Assembly: GCA_016839905.1 (NCBI GenBank)
Contig: JAEOTJ010000029.1
Span: 1-14,161, forward strand
Source: Promethearchaeota archaeon
Lineage (GTDB): Archaea > Asgardarchaeota > Lokiarchaeia > Sigynarchaeales > SOKP01
Length of the DNA: 14,161 nt
Direction: 5' to 3'
The notes under the pieces are model-generated. The model was not told the origin of the DNA. It ran no database searches and saw only the letters and a program-made list of their open reading frames with translations. The position numbers were made by a program, and so were the translations under genes. Below are positions 6,254-13,867 of this stretch, piece after piece (positions within the stretch are counted from its first letter, which is position 1; every line of letters starts with the position of its first letter).

Positions 6254-7495
6254 TTAATTTATTTTTCCAGATGTTAATATGAACCCTAATAGGAAATGCG
6301 CTTTAATGCCCAAAAAGATATTAAATATATTCCCAAATTCTTCAAACGTGTCTCTATTTCCGCCTTCCTTTCCTGCTATCATAATTGATGGTATACGATT
6401 GAGAATACCAATGTTCATGTTCGTGGAGCCCATGTTACTTATATGTATCTCCAAGCAAAACTTATTCATAACTTCCTCAGCAATCCTCACTAATCGCGAG
6501 TTTCTTGCCTCCGGTAATTGTCCTCCAAGTATATCACTAATTGTTTCAATCCACCATCCTAAATTTTCCTCATTGGCTACTTTTTCTACTATTGTTTGTA
6601 TTTGCGATTTTACTGATTCAATCACATCATTATTTATTGATCTTAAATCCACAGAAAACCAACCATCTTCAGATTTATGATTAATAACATCGCTTGCATT
6701 TAACATGGCGATATTTAAATAATGCCCACGGAGATCAATCCTTCCGATCCCAAAATCAACAACTTTTTTTTCTTTAGTCTCACTCGGAAGAGGGATAGAG
6801 TATATTTTATCTATTGCTTTTGCGATCCCTCGTGTAACATTAGGAAGCCCTCCACTTAAAGTATGGCCATGTGGACCTTTAAAATGAACCTTGAACATGG
6901 TAATTCCGAGGGCTCCGTAATATATTCTTCCTACTCCACCCATTACATCGATATAAAAATCAATATTTCTTCCATGATCTTTTAAGAATCCTCTAATTCC
7001 CTCTAAACTTTGCTCTTCCTTCGCTACTCCTACTAAAAATATTTTTCCATTAAATTGTAACTCAGGAAGCGAAAACAACTTTGCTAATCCGATTATCGAG
7101 ATACAACTACCAGTTATGAATGTGCCTGGACCAATTAGCATATTATTATTTTCTATAATTGGGTTGTTCCATTCTTTAACGCGATTGGCTATACTTATCA
7201 TATCATCCATTGTGCCTGAAAACGCTATACAAGGACCTTTTTCTTTACCTATTATTAATCCAATCACATTACCTGTCTTATCAATATATGAATTTGAAAT
7301 TCCGAATTTTCTGAATTTTTCTAAAATATATTCAGCTCTTTTAATTTCTTTTCCTGAGGGAGAGTATATTTTAGCCAATTTCTTCCAATCAAGTACAATC
7401 TCCTCTCTATATTCGTTTAATTTGTCGAATACTTGGTTAACTGTACGACTATTATAATATTTCGATACCTCTTCTTTAAAATCGCCATAATTCAT
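6254..7495 (-). CDS. M20-family metallopeptidase homolog with altered metal site
   Basis: This 413-residue protein has the M20 (ArgE/DapE/CPG2) layout: an N-terminal catalytic half, an inserted dimerisation domain (about 195-310) and a C-terminal return to the catalytic domain. The general-base glutamate pair is kept (KEE, 159-161), as are an acidic residue at D183, D97, and a dimer-domain histidine in GPHGHT (H211). Yet three usual zinc ligands are changed: the His of the HxD motif is T95 (SGTMDD), the bridging Asp is I127 (GPGTFITG), and the last His is D382 (GGNRDTFEE). A standard two-zinc hydrolase is therefore unlikely. It could be a non-catalytic binding protein or use a different site. 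The frame is intact, arguing for retention. Start ATG at 7495 with a TATA-like box upstream. It stands alone, convergent with the symporter. Confidence 0.75.
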   Translation of the reverse strand: MNYGDFKEEVSKYYNSRTVNQVFDKLNEYREEIVLDWKKLAKIYSPSGKEIKRAEYILEKFRKFGISNSYIDKTGNVIGLIIGKEKGPCIAFSGTMDDMISIANRVKEWNNPIIENNNMLIGPGTFITGSCISIIGLAKLFSLPELQFNGKIFLVGVAKEEQSLEGIRGFLKDHGRNIDFYIDVMGGVGRIYYGALGITMFKVHFKGPHGHTLSGGLPNVTRGIAKAIDKIYSIPLPSETKEKKVVDFGIGRIDLRGHYLNIAMLNASDVINHKSEDGWFSVDLRSINNDVIESVKSQIQTIVEKVANEENLGWWIETISDILGGQLPEARNSRLVRIAEEVMNKFCLEIHISNMGSTNMNIGILNRIPSIMIAGKEGGNRDTFEEFGNIFNIFLGIKAHFLLGFILTSGKIN

Positions 7496-7529
7496 TTTTA
7501 TACTCTCAGCTTAATGAAGTGGTTCTTGG

Positions 7530-7538
7530 TTTAAATAA
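7530..7538 (-). promoter_or_regulatory. TATA box of the M20-like gene
   Basis: TTATTTAAA on the minus strand lies about 35-43 bases before the ATG at 7495, a usual archaeal distance for a very short leader. Identified by position and composition only. Confidence 0.4.
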
Positions 7539-7621
7539 TTTTATAGAAATCGATAAAATTAAGATACATCTTAAATAATATTACAAATATTAAATAACAC
7601 AAACATCGTTGTTCTCAGTAC

Positions 7622-7729
7622 TCATTTCGTTTTTAGCACATCTAACTTAATTGTATTTCTTTCTTTTGGCTTATTTAATGTTAATTTTCCGATGTCTCCA
7701 ATTTTTTCATATATTACAATATCTTCCAA
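7622..7729 (-). pseudogene. N-terminal fragment of a second enoyl-CoA hydratase
   Basis: A TTG start at 7729 opens a 35-residue frame (MEDIVIYEKIGDIGKLTLNK, then PKERNTIKLDVLKTK) ending in TGA at 7624-7622. It parallels the first 33 residues of the intact hydratase at 3022-3789 (MEDSVLYERKGNIGKITLNK...), differing at about a third of positions, so it is a paralog rather than a recent copy. Similarity stops after VLK; all of the catalytic region is missing. Its TATA box and leader are still present, so it may be transcribed. Confidence 0.75.
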
Positions 7730-7818
7730 ATTGAATCCATCTCAATATTTCTATTTAGACTATCTATTATTTATAAAAGTTCAATTTATGTTGCCATAAA
7801 ATTTTTTTTATCCAATTA
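7630..7818 (-). repeat. Hydratase start-and-promoter repeat, copy 2
   Basis: This is the partner of 3690-3880. It covers the 35-codon fragment, its leader and the TATA box TTTATAAA at 7770-7777. A 4-base difference sits just before the TATA box (ATCTATTATTT here, ATCTATCAATTATTT in copy 1). Edges are approximate. Confidence 0.75.
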
Positions 7819-7830
7819 AGATTAGATTAC

Positions 7831-8222
7831 CTAATCCCTTTTGACTTTCGCTTTTGAAGATTTTTTTGTGGTTAATTCCTGTTTTTTATAGTTTATTATA
7901 ATTAATGCTACCATAATAATTAGACCCCCAATAATATTCCACAAACCTATAAGGTCGTTTCGTTGAAAAATTATCGATAAAATCAGAGTTATAAATGGTT
8001 ATAAAAATGAAATGATGCAACGCTTGAAAACCTCAGCTTTTTAAGGGAGTAATTCCAAAAATAATATCCAATTATAAAAGCTCCCAAACCTAAATGTAAA
8101 GCATATAGAAAAACAATTATATTCAAGAGATTATTTAGAAAGATATTCAATTGTCCAGCAATTATAATGAATATAAAGAACGAATACTTCCAAAGATGGA
8201 AATATTCTTTAGATTTTGAAAA
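7831..8222 (-). pseudogene. C-terminal remnant of an EamA/DMT transporter
   Basis: The minus strand reads as four hydrophobic helices typical of the last quarter-to-third of a ten-helix drug/metabolite transporter. It contains GLGAFIIGYYFWNYSLKKL, then SSVASFHFYN, a frame change, and FITLILSIIFQRNDLIGLWN followed by IIGGLIIMVALIIIN and a lysine-rich tail ending at TAG (7833-7831). The frame changes at about 7996-7999, where AAC-CAT replaces the expected AAC-CCA (Asn-Pro in the family), consistent with loss of one base. A TGA in frame at 8225-8223 marks the left limit, and the N-terminal helices are not found upstream. Non-functional as it stands. Confidence 0.65.
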
Positions 8223-8293
8223 TCAGTTCTAGAGCTGTCAAATTGCTTCACTTTTCTAAGTTGAAGAACTCCTAAATGTCAAGGAGGTACTAA

Positions 8294-8521
8294 AGGAAAT
8301 GTCTATTAGCTGCTTTAGTTAATAAAGTTGCTAAGAATGCTGAGGAGATATTTGAATACATTAAATCTAAAATAAGTGATAAAACATTTCAATTAATTCA
8401 AGGAGCTAATGAAAAAGGAATGTCGCCATATGATTATGCTGTAAAAGATGCAATAAATAAGCTGAAAAAAAAGATTAAAAGAGAAAAGTACTTAATAGAA
8501 AAACTAAATAATAGATATTAA
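8294..8521 (+). pseudogene. Unidentified coding-like fragment without a start
   Basis: This 75-residue open frame follows a TAA at 8291-8293 and ends with TAA at 8519-8521. It is charged and helical (KVAKNAEEIFEYIKSKISDK, later a run of Lys/Arg/Glu). The segment GANEKGMSPYDYA (54% charged or polar) resembles the end of an ankyrin repeat (G-A-N-x-x-G-x-[ST]-P-x-x-x-A), but one partial match is not enough to assign it. The only in-frame ATG is at 8420, so it is probably the tail of a lost gene. It converges on the acyl-CoA synthetase. Confidence 0.3.
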
Positions 8522-8533
8522 GTTTTTGATGGA

Positions 8534-9655
8534 TTATTGTTTAGGTAGAAGTTCTTTTTTCAATCTTACTCTATCTACTTTCCCTATTCTTGTTATTGGC
8601 AAATTATTTGGATCCAATGGGTATATTATTATTTTTTGAGGGACTTTAAATTTCGCTAAATTATTTTGACACAATTCTAAAATTTCTTTTTTATTATTTT
8701 CATCAAAATTTACTCCTGGCTCAGGTCCAATTACGAGCCAAATTACCTCTCCTTTTATATCATCTGGAGCTCCTAAGGCCGCAGCTATCGCGACTTTTGG
8801 ATAAGGACGCACTAATTCTTCAATTTCAGAAGGTAATACTGTGTAAGCACCAATTCTTATTATTTCCTTAATTCTACCCGTAATATATAAACCGCCTTCA
8901 TTATCTAGGTATCCTAAATCTCCAGTTTTACAATATCCATTAGGAGTAAAACCTGCCTTATTTTCTTCAGGCATTCGAAAATATGACTTACTTGTTAGTG
9001 GACCATTAACTATTACTTCACCAGTTTGACCAGAAAGTAATTCTTTTCCGGTTCCATCAATAATTTTAATATCAACTCCTCGTATCGGTTTTCCAACATA
9101 ACCACTCGCAATTTTATTAAAATCATCTCCAAGTTCCGTAAATGTAACTTCGGAACCAGCCTCAGTACTACCATAACCAATTATAATATTATCACATATT
9201 CTTTTATTGATCCCTTCAAGTAGTGCTTTAGATGTTTTTTCTCCTGATAATAATACAAGCTTTAAATAATTTTTAGGTTCAAAATTATCTAAATCTGGTA
9301 ATGAAAGAAAAATTTTAAACATCGTAGGAACACCTCCCATAAAATCAAGATTATATTCTTTCATAGCTTTCAAGGAATCCCCTGGAGACCATGAGGCTTG
9401 AAGAATCATCTCATTACCATTTAATATTCCTGAACCAATGAGCTCTAAAGTTCCACCCACATGACTTACAGGTAAGTTCACTAACCACGGTTTTCGATCT
9501 ACTTTCTTTCCTGTAAGTATTTCTAACCATTTTGTGACACTTTGAGACTCTTCGTAACACAATTCAATTATATTTCTATGTGTTAATTCCACTGCTTTTG
9601 GAGCACCAGTAGTTCCACCAGTCCATACTACTAAAATGCAATCTTCAGGATCTTG
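8534..9655 (-). CDS. AMP-forming acyl-CoA synthetase, C-terminal part (second frame)
   Basis: This is the larger part of an ANL-superfamily adenylating enzyme, which activates a carboxylic acid with ATP and joins it to CoA. Reading from CAA at 9655 it contains the ATP-binding loop TGGTTGAPKAVELTHRN, YGSTEAG, TGDLGYLD, the hinge GRIKEIIRIG and the C-terminal lysine motif RIGKVDR, all intact. The frame is open back to a TAG at 9670-9668, with no start before the GTG at 9592. Starting at that GTG would cut off the ATP loop, so independent translation would give a non-functional protein. It belongs with the upstream part at 9631-10170; the two overlap in different frames around an A9 run (minus strand) at 9664-9656. 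Full length would be about 545 residues, normal for the family. Substrate is unknown. Confidence 0.82.
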   Translation of the reverse strand, partial: QDPEDCILVVWTGGTTGAPKAVELTHRNIIELCYEESQSVTKWLEILTGKKVDRKPWLVNLPVSHVGGTLELIGSGILNGNEMILQASWSPGDSLKAMKEYNLDFMGGVPTMFKIFLSLPDLDNFEPKNYLKLVLLSGEKTSKALLEGINKRICDNIIIGYGSTEAGSEVTFTELGDDFNKIASGYVGKPIRGVDIKIIDGTGKELLSGQTGEVIVNGPLTSKSYFRMPEENKAGFTPNGYCKTGDLGYLDNEGGLYITGRIKEIIRIGAYTVLPSEIEELVRPYPKVAIAAALGAPDDIKGEVIWLVIGPEPGVNFDENNKKEILELCQNNLAKFKVPQKIIIYPLDPNNLPITRIGKVDRVRLKKELLPKQ

Positions 9656-10170
9656 TTTTTTTTTGCGCTAAGCAGTGTTTCATCAAGTTGATAATCTTTA
9701 GCCATTATATCTTCAAATTTAACTCCTAAATCATGTTTTCCTATCATAATGTATTCAATTTCTCCGAATTCACCATTTAAATCCTTTAAATTTTCAGCAA
9801 TAAGATTTTTTTGCCATTTATCTATTGTTATAATAACTTTCGGATTAGAATGTGGAATCAATAATTTGAAGTCTCCTTTTTTATATTCCTTGTCCATTGG
9901 AATAGTAATAGCACCAATTTTACTGGCTGCAATAAAAGTTATTATGTATTCAGGAATAGTGGGAAGTACTGTTACTACAACGTCTCCTTTTTTAACTCCC
10001 ATGTCTAAAAAAGCTTTTGCAAGCGTATCAGATTTTTCATTTAATTCATTAGCGGTTATGATAATGTTATTATATTTAATCGAAGGAAAATTCGGATCTT
10101 TCTGAGCCCAATATTCGGGATATTGCCAAAAAAGCTTTAATTTTGGAATTTCCATTTTCTTTATATCCAT
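9631..10170 (-). CDS. AMP-forming acyl-CoA synthetase, N-terminal part (first frame)
   Basis: ATG at 10170 opens the normal N-terminus of the same enzyme: YPEYWAQKDPNFPSIKY, the acceptor-side core KGDVVVTVLPTIPEYIITF, and GAITIPMD. Its frame passes the A9 run as GCA-AAA-AAA-AAC and ends six codons later at TAG (9633-9631), giving 179 residues without the ATP loop. A shift of one base back at A-AAA-AAC, or one more A in the run, joins it to the C-terminal part with family sequence on both sides (SAKK then QDPEDCILVVW). Either the gene has lost one A, or frameshifting or slippage makes full-length enzyme. It is divergent from the CocE-type gene with about 225 bases between. Confidence 0.82.
   Translation of the reverse strand: MDIKKMEIPKLKLFWQYPEYWAQKDPNFPSIKYNNIIITANELNEKSDTLAKAFLDMGVKKGDVVVTVLPTIPEYIITFIAASKIGAITIPMDKEYKKGDFKLLIPHSNPKVIITIDKWQKNLIAENLKDLNGEFGEIEYIMIGKHDLGVKFEDIMAKDYQLDETLLSAKKNKILKIAF
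9656..9667 (-). promoter_or_regulatory. Possible slippery site A-AAA-AAC in the synthetase gene
   Basis: The minus strand reads GCA AAA AAA AAC in the frame of the N-terminal part, which contains the heptamer A AAA AAC in exactly the phase needed for a -1 shift into the C-terminal frame. No obvious strong downstream stem was worked out. A plain deletion or a sequencing/assembly error in a nine-base homopolymer is an equally good explanation. Confidence 0.35.
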
Positions 10171-10324
10171 TTAATATATTAGAAATTAATGATCATATGA
10201 AATTCAGCATTCTTTTTAACACTTTCTTTAAGTATTTCTCTTTATAATAGCAAAGTAATTCCTAGTATCAATAATCTCCATTTAAATAATAAATAAGAAA
10301 TTAATAAATTTTTAATAGTATTAT

Positions 10325-10335
10325 TAATATAAAAC
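10325..10335 (+). promoter_or_regulatory. TATA-like box before the CocE-type gene
   Basis: TAATATAAAAC lies about 60-70 bases upstream of the GTG start in the divergent gap with the acyl-CoA synthetase. Placed by composition only; several other AT-rich words are nearby. Confidence 0.3.
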
Positions 10336-10395
10336 TCATAATATATCTTTGCCTAAAATTTAATATCAAGGCGATTTATCATAGTTAATAAAAAT

Positions 10396-12192
10396 GTGGA
10401 CGAAATATTTGAGGATTTGGGGTTAGAATTAACGAGAAAACAAGTATATGAAAACTTAACAAACAGTGCAATATATATCACAATGAGGAATGGTGTTAAG
10501 ATTGCAGCTGATATATATATTCCTGAAGATTTACCTCCAAATGAAAAAATTCCTACAATTTTAATTCAAACATGCTATTGGAGGGTAAAAATTTTTAAAA
10601 AATTATTCAAGTGGGTCGAAAAAGCAATGATGGTATTTGATTTTATTAAAGAATTTATCAGTTACGGGTTTGCTATTGTCTATACAGATGTAAGAGGAAC
10701 GGGCGCTTCTTTTGGAACCAGAAACTATCCGTGGGCAGAAGAAGAAATCGCAGATAACAAAGATATTGTTGATTGGATTATTTCTCAACCTTGGTCAGAT
10801 GGAAATGTAATGACATGGGGTCATTCTTATTTAGGAACAACAGCAGAATTAGCGGGAACAGTAAATCATCCTGCAATAAAAGGACTCGTTCCAATGCATA
10901 ATGAATTTGATCCTTATTTAGATATTGCTTTTCCTGGAGGAGTATATGACGAATATTTCGTTGATAATTGGGCTCATTATACTCTATGTTTGGATCATAA
11001 TAATCTGAAGGATTTAGGATTGCTACCTAGATTAGCTATGAAAGGCGTAAAACCAGTAGATTCAGATGAAAATGAAGAATTATTACGAGAAGCAATAAAG
11101 GAGCATTTAAATAATGTAAATGTGGCGGAAATGGCAAAAAAAAGCACATTCCGGGATGATCAATTAAATAATATAGGTGATAAATTCTACAATTTTAGTG
11201 TATATAGATATATAGAAGAAATTAGTAATTTTAATGTTCCTATGTTTTCTTGGGGATCATGGAGGGATGCTGCAACCTCCAACGCAGTAATAGAACGTTT
11301 TCTAAATTTCAAAAACCCTCAAATATGTATGATTGGTGCTTGGAATCATGCTGCTTACTTTGATTCGAATCCTTATTTATCGCTTAAAAAAAAAGAACCG
11401 AATCCTTCATATAAAAAGCAAGTAAAAATATGGGTGCGTTTCTTTGAGAATTGTTTAAAAGGAACCAAAGATCTTGATAAACTTATCATATACTATACGA
11501 TGGGGGTAGATGAATGGAAAACTACTAACACTTGGCCTCCTGCGGGTCAAATACGTGAAAAATGGTATCTTGGAGAAAATAATTTCTTAACCAAATCAAT
11601 ACCTCCTGAAGGGTCTGATTCTGATAATTATCAAGTGAATTTTAAGGCGTCCACAGGAAAACACAACCGATGGTACACAGAAATGGGTGCAGGTCAAGTT
11701 TTCTACAAAAATCGAGCAAAACAAGATAAATTACTAATAGTTTACGATAGTGAACCTCTTAAAAAAGATATGGAAATTACGGGATACCCTATCATCGCAC
11801 TATATTTAGCATCAACACATGAAGATGGAGTTATATTTGCTTACTTAGAAGATATCGATGAAGAAGGTAATATGGTTCATATTACCGAAGGCGAACTAAG
11901 GCTAATTCACAGAAATATTTCAGAAGAAAAGCCAATATACAATAGTATAGGGCCTTATCATTCATTCTTGAGAAAAGATAATTTACCTCTGGTTCCAGGA
12001 AAAATTGAGGAAGTGCGATTTAGTTTAATACCCACTTCAATTGTCATACAAAAAGGACATAGAATAAGAATAGCTATAGCAGGAGCGGATAAAGACACAT
12101 TTAGTCGTTGCCCTACAGATGGTAATCCAATAATTACTATTTCAAGAAATAAAAACAATGCATCTCACATCGAACTTCCAATTATTCAATAA
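10396..12192 (+). CDS. CocE/NonD-type (S15-like) alpha/beta hydrolase
   Basis: This 598-residue hydrolase belongs to the X-Pro dipeptidyl-peptidase/cocaine-esterase family, which cleaves esters or amides. The N-terminal catalytic domain shows MRNGVKIAADIYIPED (30-45), a tyrosine in CYWR (Y61) where the oxyanion Tyr lies, DVRGTGASFG (98-107), the nucleophile S144 in GHSYLG, the acid D291 in SWRDAA and H318 in GAWNHAA, so the triad is complete. The C-terminal half (from about residue 395, KWYLGENNFL) matches the jelly-roll domain and ends with GHRIRIAIAGAD. No signal peptide is seen, so it is likely cytoplasmic. The start is GTG at 10396; the ATG at 10394 is out of frame and soon hits a stop. 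It is convergent with the full regulator and divergent from the acyl-CoA synthetase, which could activate a released acid (inference). Confidence 0.9.
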   Translation: MDEIFEDLGLELTRKQVYENLTNSAIYITMRNGVKIAADIYIPEDLPPNEKIPTILIQTCYWRVKIFKKLFKWVEKAMMVFDFIKEFISYGFAIVYTDVRGTGASFGTRNYPWAEEEIADNKDIVDWIISQPWSDGNVMTWGHSYLGTTAELAGTVNHPAIKGLVPMHNEFDPYLDIAFPGGVYDEYFVDNWAHYTLCLDHNNLKDLGLLPRLAMKGVKPVDSDENEELLREAIKEHLNNVNVAEMAKKSTFRDDQLNNIGDKFYNFSVYRYIEEISNFNVPMFSWGSWRDAATSNAVIERFLNFKNPQICMIGAWNHAAYFDSNPYLSLKKKEPNPSYKKQVKIWVRFFENCLKGTKDLDKLIIYYTMGVDEWKTTNTWPPAGQIREKWYLGENNFLTKSIPPEGSDSDNYQVNFKASTGKHNRWYTEMGAGQVFYKNRAKQDKLLIVYDSEPLKKDMEITGYPIIALYLASTHEDGVIFAYLEDIDEEGNMVHITEGELRLIHRNISEEKPIYNSIGPYHSFLRKDNLPLVPGKIEEVRFSLIPTSIVIQKGHRIRIAIAGADKDTFSRCPTDGNPIITISRNKNNASHIELPIIQ

Positions 12193-12220
12193 AATGAAAA
12201 ATAATTCGAAATAATCTCAG

Positions 12221-13195
12221 TCATTTTTGCTTATTGAGAACACTATCATAAATTTTTTTTATTGGTGCAATCATATGCCATACAAAATAAGGATTAATTT
12301 CTTGTTTTTCTTCCTTATAGTTTTGGTATTGTTCCATTTCTTTCAATAAATCTTGTAAAAAAGCGAGATATTTTGCCCTAAAGACTTCAAATTGTTTTTT
12401 ATTAAAAATCCAAAGATAAAATCTACAAATATTTTCGGTAGAAAAGGTTTGTTCAATCTCCCGATGATTAATGGGAGGATCTTGTTCAATTTGTTCTTCA
12501 AGATTTTTATAATAAAGTAAAAATTCGTTCATTATGTTTTTTATTGTTCTCAATGTTAATCTATCGTTTTTCAGGTCTAGAATTCTTGCAGCAAGAGCTT
12601 TTTCAGGTGATATACTTTTCAATTCAGAACTACTCAATCTTATGATTTGAAGTAAATTAGGAACAATAGAGTAGTAATGTTTTTTTCGGGATACATTTAC
12701 TTGCTGCTTTCGAACCTTAATCAGATTAGTGCTTATTAAAGCTTTAAGATGTCTTAATACAGTTGATTTACTTACACCTAGCTTTTTACTCAAATTGGTT
12801 AAACTTAGTTCATTATAGATTAATAAAATTAGGATCAACCGAATTCTTGTTGAATTATTCATTGATTCTAGCATTTTCATTATGTTTTGAATTTTATTCA
12901 AATATTGATATTGTTTATTCTTCATATCTTTACCTTCAGATTCCAATTTTTTTGCATGATTTTGAATAATATTCTCCTGTAATTCAATCATTTTCTCTTT
13001 CGGTAATCTATATTTTTTGCAAAGTGCCTCTGTATCGCTTGAATTTCCAATTTCAAGGGTTTTGAAAAATTTAATTGCTTTGCTTATAGTCTGTCTTGAA
13101 GTTTTATTTTTTGCTACAATTTCATTCCAAGTCATCCCATCTTTCTGATCGATATAAATTAGTTGCCATTTTTCAAAATCATTACTTCTTCCCAT
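12221..13195 (-). CDS. Two-HTH transcriptional regulator, full-length copy
   Basis: This 324-residue protein carries two helix-turn-helix units. The first (about 20-47, GMTWNEIVAKNKTSRQTISK) resembles a homeodomain-like/transposase-type HTH. The second (about 113-175, LTNLSKKLGVSKSTVLRHLK then a wing ending KKHYYSIVPN) is an ArsR/MarR-like winged helix. The remaining 150 residues are helical, rich in Glu, Lys and Tyr, and unassigned; they may sense a ligand or mediate oligomerisation. ATG at 13195 matches the aligned position in the truncated copy, where it is ATA. Upstream is a dyad (13246-13278) suited to autoregulation and, beyond it, a divergent truncated alpha/beta hydrolase. It is convergent with the CocE-type gene. 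Confidence 0.8.
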   Translation of the reverse strand: MGRSNDFEKWQLIYIDQKDGMTWNEIVAKNKTSRQTISKAIKFFKTLEIGNSSDTEALCKKYRLPKEKMIELQENIIQNHAKKLESEGKDMKNKQYQYLNKIQNIMKMLESMNNSTRIRLILILLIYNELSLTNLSKKLGVSKSTVLRHLKALISTNLIKVRKQQVNVSRKKHYYSIVPNLLQIIRLSSSELKSISPEKALAARILDLKNDRLTLRTIKNIMNEFLLYYKNLEEQIEQDPPINHREIEQTFSTENICRFYLWIFNKKQFEVFRAKYLAFLQDLLKEMEQYQNYKEEKQEINPYFVWHMIAPIKKIYDSVLNKQK

Positions 13196-13446
13196 GATTT
13201 TTTCAACGATATTAAAATTTTTTTATATTGTATTGGTGAATTATAGTACCATCTAGTATTTAATAATTACTTTGGTACAGAAATAATCTTCTAATATTAT
13301 GAATTAAGAAAATATTATCATGAAGATATGAAATGATATAGCAAATTTCATTTTAGATATTTATGATTTTAATCCTAATTGATTAAATGTAAAAGATTTT
13401 TTACGGATAATTAAGATCTTTCATTTTTTTTTGTTCCAAAATATTA
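12743..13446 (-). repeat. Regulator-plus-upstream repeat, copy 2
   Basis: This is the partner of 3916-4619 in direct orientation, with no net insertion or deletion between the checked anchor points. Here the regulator continues beyond the repeat into its intact C-terminal half. On the other side the sequence after CCAAAATATT differs, so the symporter promoter is not part of this copy. Confidence 0.85.
13246..13278. promoter_or_regulatory. Candidate operator, copy 2
   Basis: GTACCA (13246-13251) and TGGTAC (13273-13278) repeat the dyad found at 4419-4451 with the same spacing. It sits 51 bases upstream of the regulator ATG, just ahead of an AT-rich TATA-like ATATAAAAAAA (about 13219-13229, minus strand), where a bound protein could affect both divergent transcripts. 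Confidence 0.5.
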
Positions 13447-13525
13447 GAAAACAGTTGGAAGAACTAGATCTTTAAATTTTTTTTTTAATGGTTCCCTACA
13501 ATAATCAACAAAAGGTAATTTTAAT

Positions 13526-13693
13526 ATGACTGAAACTGACAAAACTGCTCTAATATTTCAATTAAAAGATGGACAAAAATTAGGTTATGCGGAGTTTGGA
13601 GATAGTAATTCATATAAACATAATCATTCAAAAAGAGACACAATTGACAGGATTGATTGTGTACTTTTAAAAAAGTTATGTCAAACCATTTAA
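13526..13693 (+). pseudogene. Alpha/beta hydrolase start, truncated
   Basis: ATG at 13526 opens a 55-residue frame. Residues 10-26 (IFQLKDGQKLGYAEFGD) are the typical first strand pair of alpha/beta hydrolases (DGRxLxYxxxGD). After about residue 28 the sequence becomes unrelated and charged and ends at TAA 13691-13693, with no nucleophile or other motif. A TATA-like CTTTAAATTT at about 13469-13478 and AAAGGT about 10 bases before the ATG look usable, so a promoter and gene start survive without the gene. The divergent regulator may once have controlled it. Confidence 0.6.
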
Positions 13694-13824
13694 CGATTGT
13701 AAAAAAAATAGGTGATAATCAACTAATTTAATAAAAAATAAATTTTAATTGTTAAATATATATTCGATGAAGCAACTTCTATAATTTTCAAATTTAATTA
13801 ATTAAAATTTTAAATCTAATAATA

Positions 13825-13842
13825 ATAGTTTTTTAAAACTAT
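13825..13842. other. Perfect 8-base hairpin before the second CdhC-like gene
   Basis: ATAGTTTT-TT-AAAACTAT is a perfect inverted repeat 26 bases upstream of the ATG at 13868. It is A/T-dominated, so chance is possible. The surrounding gap 13694-13867 holds no reading frame that I could support, only AT-rich words such as TTTAATTAATTAAA. Confidence 0.3.
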
Positions 13843-13867
13843 AAGAAAAAAAAAAGAGAATAAATCT

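Noticed and set aside
6279..6680. Plus-strand frame of 133 codons inside the M20-like gene
   Set aside because: Antisense shadow of an intact 413-codon gene with recognisable family layout.
9749..10105. Plus-strand frame of 118 codons over the synthetase N-terminus
   Set aside because: Antisense shadow; the minus strand encodes conserved acyl-CoA synthetase sequence.
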